DNA of 64,000 nucleotides from contig NZ_CP015136.1 of the NCBI RefSeq assembly GCF_001618865.1, forward strand, positions 7,165,001-7,229,000, written 5' to 3'. The number at the start of each line of letters is the position of its first letter. Within the stretch, counting starts at the first letter, position 1. The notes under the pieces were generated by a model that ran no database searches, was not told where the DNA came from, and saw only the letters and a program-made list of their open reading frames with translations. Made by a program: the position numbers and the translations under genes. Origin of the DNA: Luteitalea pratensis. Its GTDB lineage: Bacteria; Acidobacteriota; Vicinamibacteria; Vicinamibacterales; Vicinamibacteraceae. This document shows positions 48,843 through 57,868 of this stretch, piece after piece.

Positions 48843-51776
48843 TCAGAAATAGAGCTTGAACCCGAGCTGGAACTGGCGCTGCTCGTAGCCAGCGGTCGGC
48901 TGCAGCTGATCGCTGCTGGTCGGCAGCGTGGTCGTGGGCTCACCCAATGCGTTGGTCGGGATGATCCGATTCACCGCGGACGTCTGCACCGTGTTGAACA
49001 GGTTCTTGAACTCCGCGGCAACCTCGAGCCGGCGCGCCGCGCCGAGCGGGATGAAACGCGAGAAACGCGCGTCGACGTTGTAGCGGGCCGGCAGGTAGAG
49101 CGAATTGCGGCCCACGAACAGCGGCCGGTCGGCAAGCACACCGTCGCCGTTCAGGTCCGTCGCGCTACGCAGGTTGAGGGGCAGGCCCGAGTTCAGCTGC
49201 AGCATCAGACCGAGCTGGTTGTGATTCACGATCGCGCCCGCGATGCCGTCGACGTCGAACGTCGGCTGCAGCACCACGCTGCCGGCGAAACTGTGGCGGG
49301 TGTCGAGCAGGTTCGGGCCGCGATCGTGTTCGAGGTTGGTCGGGTCGCCCACGCCGTCGTCGCCCTGTACGGAGAGCGCCGAGGTCAGCGGCGCGTTGTC
49401 CGTGCCCTTGCCGAGCGTGTAGTTGACGTCGAACTGGATGCCGCCGCTCAGGCGCTTGCCGAACTGCAGCATCAGGGCGTTGTACGTCGAGTCGCCCGCC
49501 GACTGCACGACGTTGATCTGGTTGAAGCGGGGATCGAGACGGGTGTCGGCGTTGATCGTCGAGCTGAAGACCGGGCGGCCGTCGGCCAACTGGCTCACGG
49601 GGTTGATCGGGTTGATGTTGACGATCACAGGCAGCAGGTCGCCCTGCACATACGTGTAGCCGACAGACCCGTAGAAATTCTGGCCGAAGGCGCGCTCGTA
49701 CTGGACGTTGTTCTGCCAGGTGCGCGCGACCTGGAAGTCTGGGTCGACGGTGGTGATCGACTGTCGCGGCAGCGTGAAACCCGGAGGCAGGTCGGCCAGC
49801 GACGCCGGGAACGCCGGTGCGTTGGCGGCCGAGCCGGCCAGCGTCACGTTGATGCGTTCGGGGTTGCCGTTGGCCTGGATGGCGGTCTCGTAGGCTCCGA
49901 GCAGCATCTGGTCGTACATGATGCCCGAGCTGGCGCGAATGACCTGGCGCTTGTCGGCGCCGAACGTGTAGGCAAGGCCAAAGCGCGGGCCGACATTGTT
50001 GCCGTCGTCGGCATAGTCCTGCGAGTAGAGGAACGGCGCGTTGGGGTCGCCGTCAGGGTAGTCGTAGAAGTCGTAGCGCAGGCCGTAGATGAACTTCAGG
50101 TTCTGCGACACGCGCCAGTCGTCCTGCACGAAGAAGCTGTAGCCCGACGACTTCATCGTGAAGTCGGGGTTGCCGATCAGCTGCTGGTAGTTCGTGTAGC
50201 TGCGCGGATTGGTGCCGTTGTTGGCGGCCAGGTAGGCGTCGATGCTCGGGAACGTGTACAGCTGCAGGAGCGTGGAGGTCCGCTTGTCGTCGATCAACTG
50301 CATGTCGCCGCCGAACTTGTAGCTGTGGTTGCCGCGAACGTAGCTGAAGTTGTTCACCACCTGGAAGATGCCCTGCGTGAAGCCGAAGCCGGCATCGGCC
50401 GTGGTGGCAATCGGACCGCCGAAGTTGGCGATGCCGGGAATGTTGACCGCCGGACCCGTGCCCGAGAGATCGTTGCCGCCGCGACTCTGCACGCGGCGCG
50501 CGTACTGCACCCGGAATTCGTTCAGCATCTGGCTGCCGAACGACGACACGAGCTGCCCGGAAGTGCTTTCCATGGCGTCCAGGAAGTCGGTGGTGCGCTC
50601 GATCGTGTTGAGGCCGCCGGCGATGTTGTTCGGCGAGTCGTTGCGGAAGATGATCGTCCGGCCCGTGAGCCGGTGATTCTGCGCGAGCTGGTAATCGCCC
50701 TTGCCGATGAAGAACCGGGCGGTCTGTTCGCGCGGTACGACGCCGGGCTGCGCCGCGAGGCCAATCCTGGCGGCGTTCTCCGGCAACACCGTGATCACGC
50801 TCTGCGAGGAGAGGTCACGGTAGGTGCTCTCGAATCCCGTGAAGAAATGCAGCTTGTCCTTCAGGATCGGTCCGCCGAGCTCGGCCGTCAGCGTGTCGAC
50901 CTTCGTGTCCGGACGGGTCTGGTCGGTGCGCGGCCCCTGGAAGAAGAACGGGAAGGCGCTGAAGTCCTTGCGGCGGAACCGGTACGCGCCCGCACCGCGA
51001 AACTGGTTGGTGCCCGACGGCGTGATCGCGTTGTAGACCAGGCCGGTCGTCTGGCCGAACTCGGGCGCATAGCCACTGGTGACGACCTTCACTTCCCGCA
51101 CCATCACCTCGGACACCGGCAGCAGGCGAAGGCCCGCGCGATCCTTCTGCGTGTTGGTGTTGCCGTCGATCTGGTAGTTGATACGCAGCAGCGTGCCATT
51201 GGCGGCAAACCGCGGCACGCCGAACTCCGAGTTCTCGAACCCCGTCACACCGGGCTGCAGCAGCGCGAAGTTGTACGGGTTGCGCGAGACGAGGGGCAGG
51301 TTCTTCACCTCGTTCTCGTTCAGGTTGCGACCGGCGTCCACCTTGGCCGTGTCCACGACCGGCGCGTCGGCGGTGACCGAGATGACTTCGCTCAGGTCGC
51401 CGACCTCGAGCCGGACGTTGACATTGGCCGTCTGGCCCGCGCCGACCGTCACCCCCACCTGCTCGAACTTCTTGAACCCCTGGAGTTCAGCCGCGACCCG
51501 GTACGCGCCCAGCGGCAGCAACGTCGCCCGATACAGGCCACTCTCGTTGGTGACCACCGATCGCGTGGTGCCAGTCTCGGTGTTGAACACGGTGACCGTG
51601 ACCCCCGGCAGCACAGCGCCGGAGTTGTCGACCACCGTGCCTTCGATGGCCCCGTTGGCGGCCGTGGACTGCGCGTGAGCCGACGCCGCACCAAGCAGCG
51701 CGGTGATTGCGACGAAGACCGCCGCCAGGCGGCGCCGGTAGCGTCGCCGCGAAGAAGTCGTCTGTGCCGACAGCAT
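48843..51776 (-). CDS. TonB-dependent receptor with carboxypeptidase regulatory-like domain (Oar-like)
   Basis: A 977-residue outer-membrane receptor. Order: signal peptide (LAAVFVAITALLGAASAHA); an Ig-like carboxypeptidase-regulatory domain (GAIEGTVVDNSGAVLPGVTV through VSVTADAP-like end); a plug domain (PLVSRNPYNFALLQPGV, INYQIDGN); a 22-stranded barrel; and a C-terminal QLGFKLYF with final Phe. These Oar-like receptors are expanded in Acidobacteriota and often import carbohydrates or oligomers. There is no SusD-like partner. The 5' region contains TATACT and a 14-bp palindrome. Confidence 0.9.
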   Translation of the reverse strand: MLSAQTTSSRRRYRRRLAAVFVAITALLGAASAHAQSTAANGAIEGTVVDNSGAVLPGVTVTVFNTETGTTRSVVTNESGLYRATLLPLGAYRVAAELQGFKKFEQVGVTVGAGQTANVNVRLEVGDLSEVISVTADAPVVDTAKVDAGRNLNENEVKNLPLVSRNPYNFALLQPGVTGFENSEFGVPRFAANGTLLRINYQIDGNTNTQKDRAGLRLLPVSEVMVREVKVVTSGYAPEFGQTTGLVYNAITPSGTNQFRGAGAYRFRRKDFSAFPFFFQGPRTDQTRPDTKVDTLTAELGGPILKDKLHFFTGFESTYRDLSSQSVITVLPENAARIGLAAQPGVVPREQTARFFIGKGDYQLAQNHRLTGRTIIFRNDSPNNIAGGLNTIERTTDFLDAMESTSGQLVSSFGSQMLNEFRVQYARRVQSRGGNDLSGTGPAVNIPGIANFGGPIATTADAGFGFTQGIFQVVNNFSYVRGNHSYKFGGDMQLIDDKRTSTLLQLYTFPSIDAYLAANNGTNPRSYTNYQQLIGNPDFTMKSSGYSFFVQDDWRVSQNLKFIYGLRYDFYDYPDGDPNAPFLYSQDYADDGNNVGPRFGLAYTFGADKRQVIRASSGIMYDQMLLGAYETAIQANGNPERINVTLAGSAANAPAFPASLADLPPGFTLPRQSITTVDPDFQVARTWQNNVQYERAFGQNFYGSVGYTYVQGDLLPVIVNINPINPVSQLADGRPVFSSTINADTRLDPRFNQINVVQSAGDSTYNALMLQFGKRLSGGIQFDVNYTLGKGTDNAPLTSALSVQGDDGVGDPTNLEHDRGPNLLDTRHSFAGSVVLQPTFDVDGIAGAIVNHNQLGLMLQLNSGLPLNLRSATDLNGDGVLADRPLFVGRNSLYLPARYNVDARFSRFIPLGAARRLEVAAEFKNLFNTVQTSAVNRIIPTNALGEPTTTLPTSSDQLQPTAGYEQRQFQLGFKLYF

Positions 51777-51812
51777 GAGTCCTGACTCCTGGATGATTGG
51801 GGTATGACGGCA

Positions 51813-51826
51813 CTCCCGGCCGGGAG
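51813..51826. promoter_or_regulatory. Perfect palindrome CTCCCGGCCGGGAG upstream of the TonB receptor
   Basis: A 14-bp perfect palindrome lies about 40 bases upstream of the TonB receptor start, downstream of a TATACT hexamer (on the minus strand near 51850). It could be an operator. No matching -35 is obvious and high GC makes chance palindromes fairly likely. Confidence 0.3.
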
Positions 51827-51927
51827 ACGCCTCGGGCCGAGTATACGACCGCGTTGCGGCCTATTTCATAGAAACGACCGTCATAGCGGAGGCGTTGCGC
51901 AACCTCGAGTCGACACACCCGGATTCG

Positions 51928-53103
51928 CTATCGGCTCGTGACGACCAGGGCGTCGCTGACGGGGCGCGGTCCGGTCAGGTCCGAAGGGCGGTTCACCACC
52001 TCCCCACGAACGACCATCGTCGTCGATCCGCCGCCATCGAGGTTGAGGGCGTCGGTGGCACCGAGTCGTGCAAGCAACACCTGCATCTCGCTGAACGACA
52101 TGCCGATGGCGCGGTCGGGCTGTCGGCCGTCGATCGTGATCAGCCACCACGAGCCCCGTCCATCGCGCGCAATGACGGTGCGCGGGTGAGCTGACGTCTC
52201 GAATCCTTTCGACAGTCGCTCGACCGCCCACTCCCGCAGGGGTCGGCCCTCCTGGAGCAGGAGGCCCGCGCCGCCGACGAGGGTGCCCGCGCGTGTCCAT
52301 TCGCGCACGTGCCGGCCGCTGCGGACGTCGAGCGACTCGCGCACCTCGACCGATGGCGCCTGGTCGAATCCGGCAAGCGCGGGCGGAGCGACGTGCCCGC
52401 CATACGACAGCACGTAGCCGGTGAGTGGGATGGGCGCGTTGCCGTCGGTCGTTGTCCGCCTCGCCCGAAGCGGGGCGCCGTCGATCGTCCACTCCAGCCC
52501 CCCCGGCGTGTCGGTCGATGCGCCCGAGGCCGGCGTGTACAGCGCCAGGCGCCCGGCCCCGCGGATGGTGTCGACACCGTCGATTCGCACGGTGCGCCAC
52601 TGCGTGCCGCTCCGGAACCGCAGCCGCACGCGAGCGCTGACCTGATCGAAATGCCCGTCCAGGCGGCCGGCCCGGTCGAACAACGCGACCGCGCCGCGTG
52701 CACGCCCGGTGTCACTCAGCAGCCGGCCATCGATCTTGAGCAAGCCGTTGGGATCGCCTGTGGGTGCGAAGAAGCCGGCGTTGACGGCCGCGATGGCCTG
52801 CGTGCGGCGAGCGATGTCCAGAACGGTCGCACGCGCCGGCATTTCGCTACCTGCCAACGCCGACGCCAGCCGGACCCGAGAAGGGTCCAGCCGAAGCAGT
52901 CGCAGGGACCGTGGCGCAACTGGCCGGGCCGGCTCGCCAGGCACCACGAAGGCACGATCGCCGTCCACGCGGAACAGTTCGACCCCATCGCCAACGCGCT
53001 CGGCCCGCCCCAGAAAGGACAGGTCGGCATCGACGGCCGCACGGGCCGGCGGCCAGGGAGTGACGAGAATCAGGCCGCACAGGAGGACAATGGGCAGGCG
53101 CAC
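51928..53103 (-). CDS. Phosphodiester glycosidase (NAGPA-like), exported
   Basis: A 391-residue exported protein with a GTG start and a signal peptide (LPIVLLCGLILVTPWPPARA). The C-terminal domain carries AVNAGFFAPTGDPNG and DALNLDGGGSTTMVV, both signatures of phosphodiester glycosidases, which unmask N-acetylglucosamine-1-phosphodiesters. The N-terminal 60 residues are not assigned. It is divergent from the PilT-like gene with only 12 bases between starts, so the two must share or overlap promoters. The start may lie a little elsewhere because the frame is open upstream. Confidence 0.82.
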   Translation of the reverse strand: MRLPIVLLCGLILVTPWPPARAAVDADLSFLGRAERVGDGVELFRVDGDRAFVVPGEPARPVAPRSLRLLRLDPSRVRLASALAGSEMPARATVLDIARRTQAIAAVNAGFFAPTGDPNGLLKIDGRLLSDTGRARGAVALFDRAGRLDGHFDQVSARVRLRFRSGTQWRTVRIDGVDTIRGAGRLALYTPASGASTDTPGGLEWTIDGAPLRARRTTTDGNAPIPLTGYVLSYGGHVAPPALAGFDQAPSVEVRESLDVRSGRHVREWTRAGTLVGGAGLLLQEGRPLREWAVERLSKGFETSAHPRTVIARDGRGSWWLITIDGRQPDRAIGMSFSEMQVLLARLGATDALNLDGGGSTTMVVRGEVVNRPSDLTGPRPVSDALVVTSR

Positions 53104-53115
53104 GGGGAAATCATA

Positions 53116-54333
53116 GTGGCCGAATCCGACATCGATCGCCTTATCGACGAATTGCACGGGCATCACGCGACGACGACCGACTTGACGACACAGCTCATGT
53201 CCGCGGCCGACGTCGAGGCCGCCGACGAGGAGAGCCGGCTCGGAGCCGACGACGTCGTCAACGCGACCACGGGCACGAATCGGCTCGAGGCGTGGCTGCG
53301 ACAGGTCGTCCTGCGCGGCGGCTCGGACCTGCTGCTGGTGGTGAACGCCCCGCCGTCGGCACGCATCGACAAGCGCATCGTCCCGATGGCCGACGATACG
53401 TTGGCCGGACCCGACATCGAGCGTGCCGTGCTCGCCGCGGTGCCGCCCCATGCGCGTGAGATCTACCAGCGCGAGGGCATCGCCGATGCGTCGTTCAGCC
53501 TGGCGGGTGTCGGCCGCTTCCGCGTCAACCTGCACCGCGAGCGCGGCCGGCCGGCGGCGACGATCCGCGCGCTGCCACGCAATGTGCCGCGGCTGTCGAC
53601 GCTCTCGCTGCCGCCGCAGGTGGAGCACCTGGCGCAACTCACGCGCGGCCTCGTGCTCGTCGGTGGTGGAACAGGATCGGGCAAGTCGACGACGCTGGCG
53701 GCACTGGTCGACGAATTGAATCGACGCGAGGCACGTCACATCATCACCATCGAGGACCCGATCGAGTACGAGCACGCCCACCGTCGCTCACTCGTCGAGC
53801 AGGTCGAGATCGGGGTCGACGCACCGGATTACCCGACGGCGCTGCGCGCTGCCCTGCGGCAGATGCCCGACGTGCTGATCGTCGGCGAGATGCGCGACGC
53901 GGAATCGATGCGGCTGGCACTCACCGCCGCCGAGACGGGCCATCTCGTCATCTCGACACTGCACACGACGGACGTCACGTCCACCGTCGCCCGCATGGCC
54001 GATTCGTTCCCCGTCGAGCGGCAGGCCACGATCCGCCAGGAGATCTCGCTGGCGCTCAGCGCGGTGTTGATCCAGGCCCTGCTGCCGCGCGTGTCTGGCG
54101 GACTCGTGCCCGCCGTCGAACTGCTGATGGTGCAATACGGCGCGCGGCAGCACATCCGCAAGAACCAACTCCATCACCTGCACCAGGAGATCACGTTGAC
54201 GCGCCGCTTCGGATCGCTGACGTTCGAGGAATCGCTCGCGTCACTCGTGCGGGCCGGTCATCTCGACGCCGAAGTCGCACGCGAACGCGCCGCGCATCCC
54301 GAGGAGTTGAGCAGGCTGATGGAGCCCAGCTAG
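53116..54333 (+). CDS. PilT/PilU-family type IV pilus retraction ATPase
   Basis: A 405-residue hexameric ATPase. The N-terminal domain (LEAWLRQVVLRGGSDLLLV) is followed by Walker A GGTGSGKSTT (about 183-192), the Asp box ITIEDPIEYEH, the Walker B QMPDVLIVGEMRD and the His box ETGHLVISTLHT. It fits PilT/PilU rather than the assembly ATPase PilB because of length and the missing zinc loop. The start at GTG 53116 is uncertain (ATG 53197 gives 378 residues). No other pilus genes are in the window, as is common for PilT. Confidence 0.82.
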   Translation: MAESDIDRLIDELHGHHATTTDLTTQLMSAADVEAADEESRLGADDVVNATTGTNRLEAWLRQVVLRGGSDLLLVVNAPPSARIDKRIVPMADDTLAGPDIERAVLAAVPPHAREIYQREGIADASFSLAGVGRFRVNLHRERGRPAATIRALPRNVPRLSTLSLPPQVEHLAQLTRGLVLVGGGTGSGKSTTLAALVDELNRREARHIITIEDPIEYEHAHRRSLVEQVEIGVDAPDYPTALRAALRQMPDVLIVGEMRDAESMRLALTAAETGHLVISTLHTTDVTSTVARMADSFPVERQATIRQEISLALSAVLIQALLPRVSGGLVPAVELLMVQYGARQHIRKNQLHHLHQEITLTRRFGSLTFEESLASLVRAGHLDAEVARERAAHPEELSRLMEPS

Positions 54334-54337
54334 GCGC

Positions 54338-55051
54338 ATGCCGTTCCTGACAGCCCGCTGGGAACATCTGGTGCTCCTCAACTACGTGTGCCCGGCCGCG
54401 CTCCTCGAGCCCCTCGTGCCGGCGGGCACCACCCTGGACACGTGGGAAGGCGAGGCGCTGGTCAGCCTCGTCGGCTTTCTTTTCTCGGACACGCGGCTGC
54501 TGGGCTTGCCGGTGCCGTTTCACCGCACGTTCGAGGAGGTGAACCTCCGGTTCTACGTCCGCGGGCCGGCGCCGGACTTCCGGCGTGCCGTCGTGTTCAT
54601 CCGCGAGCTCGTGCCGCGATGGGCGATCGCGGCGGTCGCCAGGGGCATCTACAACGAACCGTACCTCTCGGTGCCGATGCGCCATCGTTGGTCGCTCACC
54701 AAGGACGGAGGCAAGATCTCCTACCGTTGGACGCATGCCGCGGCGGATTTCGAGATCGGCGCGCGCGTCAGCGGCGCACCGGCGCCGCTGCAGGAGGACT
54801 CGGAATCCGAGTTCATCACCGAACATTACTGGGGCTACACACGACAGCGGGATGGACGCACGCTGGAGTACCAGGTGGAGCATCCCCGCTGGCGCGTCTG
54901 GACCGCCAGCGAGTGCTGGTTCCGTGGGCCCGCCGCGTCGCTGTACGGCCCGGCATTCGGCGCGGTGCTGTCGGTCGAGCCGCGGTCGGCTTTCGTCGCC
55001 GTCGGATCGCCGGTCGTCGTCCACCACGGCCGCCGCCTCGTCACGTCCTGA
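54338..55051 (+). CDS. DUF2071 / YqjF family protein
   Basis: A 237-residue protein of the YqjF (DUF2071) family, with FLTARWEHLVLLNYVCPA, VSLVGFLFSDTRLLGLPVPFHRTFEEVNLRFYV in outline and FITEHYWGYTRQRDGRTLEYQVEHPRW. The fold resembles acetoacetate decarboxylase-like proteins; no catalytic lysine can be assigned and function is unknown. It follows the PilT-like gene by four bases. Confidence 0.8.
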   Translation: MPFLTARWEHLVLLNYVCPAALLEPLVPAGTTLDTWEGEALVSLVGFLFSDTRLLGLPVPFHRTFEEVNLRFYVRGPAPDFRRAVVFIRELVPRWAIAAVARGIYNEPYLSVPMRHRWSLTKDGGKISYRWTHAAADFEIGARVSGAPAPLQEDSESEFITEHYWGYTRQRDGRTLEYQVEHPRWRVWTASECWFRGPAASLYGPAFGAVLSVEPRSAFVAVGSPVVVHHGRRLVTS

Positions 55052-55059
55052 CAGGGCAG

Positions 55060-55126
55060 CCACCGCCGGACAAGTCCGGTGGCTACACATCGTCCGCAGG
55101 CCGAAGGCCGACTGACGAAGGCCGCG
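55060..55126. repeat. GGACAAGTCC palindrome and GGCCGAAGGCCGA element
   Basis: CCGGAC-AA-GTCCGG (55066-55079), followed by TGGCTAC, shares the GGAC-AA-GTCC centre with the hisC insertion. Twenty bases on, GGCCGAAGGCCGACTGACGA plus AGGCCGC (55099-55125) matches the element in the hisH extension with one difference in its middle. They fill the gap between convergent genes. Confidence 0.75.
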
Positions 55127-55154
55127 CGATGAAGGGCGGCCTGGACCGTTCTGC

Positions 55155-57119
55155 CTATGGCGTCATGCCCGCGTCCATCGCCGGGTTCCGATCGTGGAAG
55201 TCGAACGGTCGCAGGGCGAACTCGTGCCAGAGCACGGGCATCACTGGCCACTCCTCGGCGCGAACCATGTGGTGCATGCCGAAGGTGTACCAGAGCACCA
55301 CGTCGGTTGAGGTAATCGATCGATTCCCCTTCGTGTAGGCGGGCAGCCCCTGGCCGGGCGTGCTGAGCGTCGGGTAGTCGCCGGCGGCGTAGCGCTCCGA
55401 CGCGGCATAGGGCGTGACCCACAGGTGATGGTTGATGAACCCGGCCCGCTGCCGCGCCACGTCGTCGGGCGTGAGCAGGGTGTGGATCGAGTGCGCCGGC
55501 AGCAACTGATAACTCGTCGGATATCCGACGTGGTTCTCCTGCTGGCTCGTCACGCGCCACAGAGCCGGCGCGTGCATGTCCATCGCCAGCTGCGCAGCCT
55601 GCTCGGTGTCGATCCTCCTGGTCTCCGTGACCCAGATGCTGCGGCGCGGGTGATCGGGCGGCAGTGTCCTGGCAACGATCGCATCCTGGACGAACTGGTT
55701 GGTGGGTCCGTCGACGTCCATGTCGAGCCGGAAATTGAAGTAGTGATCGTGATTGATAGCCACGACGTGGTCCTCGACGAAGCGCCCGTATGCGTCGGCC
55801 CTTGAACTCGGCCCATTTGTGGACGCCACTCGCGCGTCCTTCGCGGTCGTCATCTTGGTCTCGACGATGCCGGTGGCGCCGAGGGCGACCTTGATCTGTC
55901 CGTCCGGGAGGAAGCGCCAGTCCACCACGTAGTCGTAGTTGCCGATCGTGGCAATCATGCGCACGACGAGCTCGCGCTGGGGGCGCCCTTCGTCGCTGTG
56001 CCGCCAGATCATGTCGCCACCAGTGCGCTCGAAGATGCACGCCACGCGCGGCTTGTCCTTCGGCCAGCCGGCGTCCTCCGGCACAACGCTGTCGATGTAG
56101 GTGGCGTACGCGGGGCAATCGACGCCGGGGCTGAGCGAGTCGGCCAACCCGCCCGCCGAGAACTCGCCGGCGTCGATGAAGGTCCGCACGTACCAGTCCT
56201 TCTGCGGTGACATGTACGGCACGAAGATCTCGGACAGGTGGCCTTCGTAGAGCACTGGCCGCTCCCGGTCGCCATCGCGCCACGTGGCGGTGGACACGAT
56301 CATGCCGACCCGCGAATCAGGCCGTACGTGGAATCGCCAGCGATCCCACGACACCATGTGCCCCTTCAACGTGTAGCCGGGGCCGGCTGGCTGACGGACT
56401 TCGAGTGGGGTGGCGTGCTCGCGCAAGGCACCCACCGCGGCCCTGTCGAAATCGTTGCCGCCAGGTACGGCGGGCACCGGTTCGTCGTCGGTGAACTCCA
56501 GGATCTCCTTCGCGTGCATGTCCATCACCACGACGAGACCCTCGATCCGGCGCGCCCAGGTATTGCGATAACCGGACCGCTGCCGGCAGGAGAGCACACC
56601 GAGTCGCTTGCCGGCGTATTTCGGCTCCTCGAAGTTGCCGGGCGGCACCGCGATGCACGTCACGAACTGCGCGTTGGTGATGCCGCGTTTCTTCAGGGCC
56701 TCCGCAAAGCGAGGGTCCTTCATCGCCTTGTCGACGACGTCGGCGCCGAACTCGCTTTCGAGCCACATCGGCTGCACGCCCTTGCGCTCGGTCCACGACA
56801 CGAGCCTCTTGCCGGTGATGTCCACCGTCGCCTCGAAGACGGCCGGGCCCTGCGAAATGACGACCTCCGCGGAGCGGGACATCGGCGCCCCAGGCTTCCA
56901 CGCCCACACCGCCGCCTTGTCCGGAGCCTTGAGTGACAGGCGCGTGAACCGTGTCGCGTCGGTCAACTTGCCTGCCTGCTGGAAGATCTCGAGCACCGCG
57001 AAGTGCTCCTGGCGCGACAGCGGGTCGAGCGGGTGCAGCGCCGCTTGCGCCTGCGCTGCCGGTGAGACGACGACAGACACGGCAACGCAAAGACATGCGA
57101 CACGCAAGGCGCGGAACAT
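55155..57119 (-). CDS. Copper-containing primary amine oxidase, exported
   Basis: A 654-residue quinoprotein that oxidises primary amines to aldehydes with release of ammonia and hydrogen peroxide. The topaquinone motif is IGNYDY, predicted cofactor Tyr395; the catalytic-base Asp is in FIDAGEFSAGG near 315. Copper histidines are the His-x-His of INHDHYFNFRLD and a third in GMHHMVRAEEWP. A signal peptide (VACLCVAVSVVVSPAAQAQA) directs it to the periplasm. ATG 57119 has AGGAGGG just upstream, which decides it over the longer frame. This enzyme is uncommon in this kind of neighbourhood. Confidence 0.9.
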   Translation of the reverse strand: MFRALRVACLCVAVSVVVSPAAQAQAALHPLDPLSRQEHFAVLEIFQQAGKLTDATRFTRLSLKAPDKAAVWAWKPGAPMSRSAEVVISQGPAVFEATVDITGKRLVSWTERKGVQPMWLESEFGADVVDKAMKDPRFAEALKKRGITNAQFVTCIAVPPGNFEEPKYAGKRLGVLSCRQRSGYRNTWARRIEGLVVVMDMHAKEILEFTDDEPVPAVPGGNDFDRAAVGALREHATPLEVRQPAGPGYTLKGHMVSWDRWRFHVRPDSRVGMIVSTATWRDGDRERPVLYEGHLSEIFVPYMSPQKDWYVRTFIDAGEFSAGGLADSLSPGVDCPAYATYIDSVVPEDAGWPKDKPRVACIFERTGGDMIWRHSDEGRPQRELVVRMIATIGNYDYVVDWRFLPDGQIKVALGATGIVETKMTTAKDARVASTNGPSSRADAYGRFVEDHVVAINHDHYFNFRLDMDVDGPTNQFVQDAIVARTLPPDHPRRSIWVTETRRIDTEQAAQLAMDMHAPALWRVTSQQENHVGYPTSYQLLPAHSIHTLLTPDDVARQRAGFINHHLWVTPYAASERYAAGDYPTLSTPGQGLPAYTKGNRSITSTDVVLWYTFGMHHMVRAEEWPVMPVLWHEFALRPFDFHDRNPAMDAGMTP

Positions 57120-57221
57120 GGTCGACCCTCCTGGGGGACAGTGGAACGGGGTGGGCTGCGTACGGATTAGACGCGAGGCAGCCGTTACGAAGCAACTCTC
57201 TCGCATCAGAATGAGTGCGCT

Positions 57222-57299
57222 TCAGGTCTCAGGTCTCAGGCTTCAGGCCGCGGGCCAGGTCTCAGGGTTGGCGTGAGACCTGAGACTTGAGACCTGACC
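57222..57299. repeat. Inverted heptad arrays (GGTCTCA / TGAGACC) at the methyltransferase 3' end
   Basis: GGTCTCA GGTCTCA GGCTTCA GGCCGCG GGCCAGG TCTCAGG (57223-57264) and then GTGAGAC CTGAGAC TTGAGAC CTGACC (57272-57299). The two halves are reverse complements and can fold back. The last codons of the methyltransferase gene (KSQVSRQP) are written by it. Confidence 0.78.
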
Positions 57300-57756
57300 T
57301 GTGCTTCCGCAGCAGTTCGTACAGCACCACGCCGCCTGCCGTCGCGACGTTCAGCGAGCCCTTCACACCCTGCATCGGGATGCGGACGTGCACGTGGCAG
57401 CGGGTCGCCACCTCCGCGGCCAGGCCCTCGACCTCGTGGCCGAAGAACACGGCCACCGGCCAGCGCGGGGCCCAGTCGTACAGATCGACGCCTCCGGGTG
57501 TCGTCTCGATTGCCGCAAGCTGCCCGCCGGCGCGCTCGAACGCATCCATCCACGTCGGCAGGTCGTCCACACCCACCCACGGCACGCTGTCCTCGGCCCC
57601 GAGCGCCGTCTTGGCGATCTCCTTGCGCGGCGGGCGTGCAGTGATGCCCGACAGGACCACCTCGCGGACGCCCGCGCCATCGGCGGTCCGGAAGAAGGAC
57701 CCGACGTTGTACAGGCTGCGCACCTGGTGGAGGACGACGGAGACGGGGAGGGTCAC
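57262..57756 (-). CDS. SpoU/TrmH-family RNA 2'-O-methyltransferase
   Basis: A 164-residue enzyme with all three SPOUT motifs: RSLYNVGSFFRTADGAGV, WPVAVFFGHEVEGLA and RIPMQGVKGSLNVATAGGVVLYELL. It transfers a methyl group from SAM to the ribose of a tRNA or rRNA nucleotide and works as a dimer through the knotted domain. TrmL-like or TrmH-like; the target is not determined. GTG 57756 is used since the longer frame is made of GTACCGG heptads. Its last eight or so residues come from heptad DNA. Confidence 0.86.
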   Translation of the reverse strand: MTLPVSVVLHQVRSLYNVGSFFRTADGAGVREVVLSGITARPPRKEIAKTALGAEDSVPWVGVDDLPTWMDAFERAGGQLAAIETTPGGVDLYDWAPRWPVAVFFGHEVEGLAAEVATRCHVHVRIPMQGVKGSLNVATAGGVVLYELLRKHRSGLKSQVSRQP

Positions 57757-57765
57757 GGCGTCTAA

Positions 57766-57848
57766 AGGGTACCGGGTACCGGGCACCGGGTACCGGGTAC
57801 CGGGTAAGGAATCGGGAATCGCTCGCGTTAGGCGTTAGGCGTTAGGCG
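57766..57848. repeat. Three heptad arrays between methyltransferase and sulfatase
   Basis: GGTACCG units (57769-57804, including GGCACCG variants), then AATCGGG twice (57810-57823), then GCGTTAG four times (57825-57851 with the last as GCGTTAA). The region sits directly upstream of both divergent starts. Each array has period seven with few substitutions. Confidence 0.82.
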
Positions 57849-57868
57849 TTAATGAGTACACTCGGCCT

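Noticed and set aside
48753-51785. A 1010-codon plus-strand open frame
   Set aside because: It runs antisense to the TonB receptor, shows no family motif and is rich in Arg/Val/Glu as expected for the opposite strand of GC-rich coding DNA.
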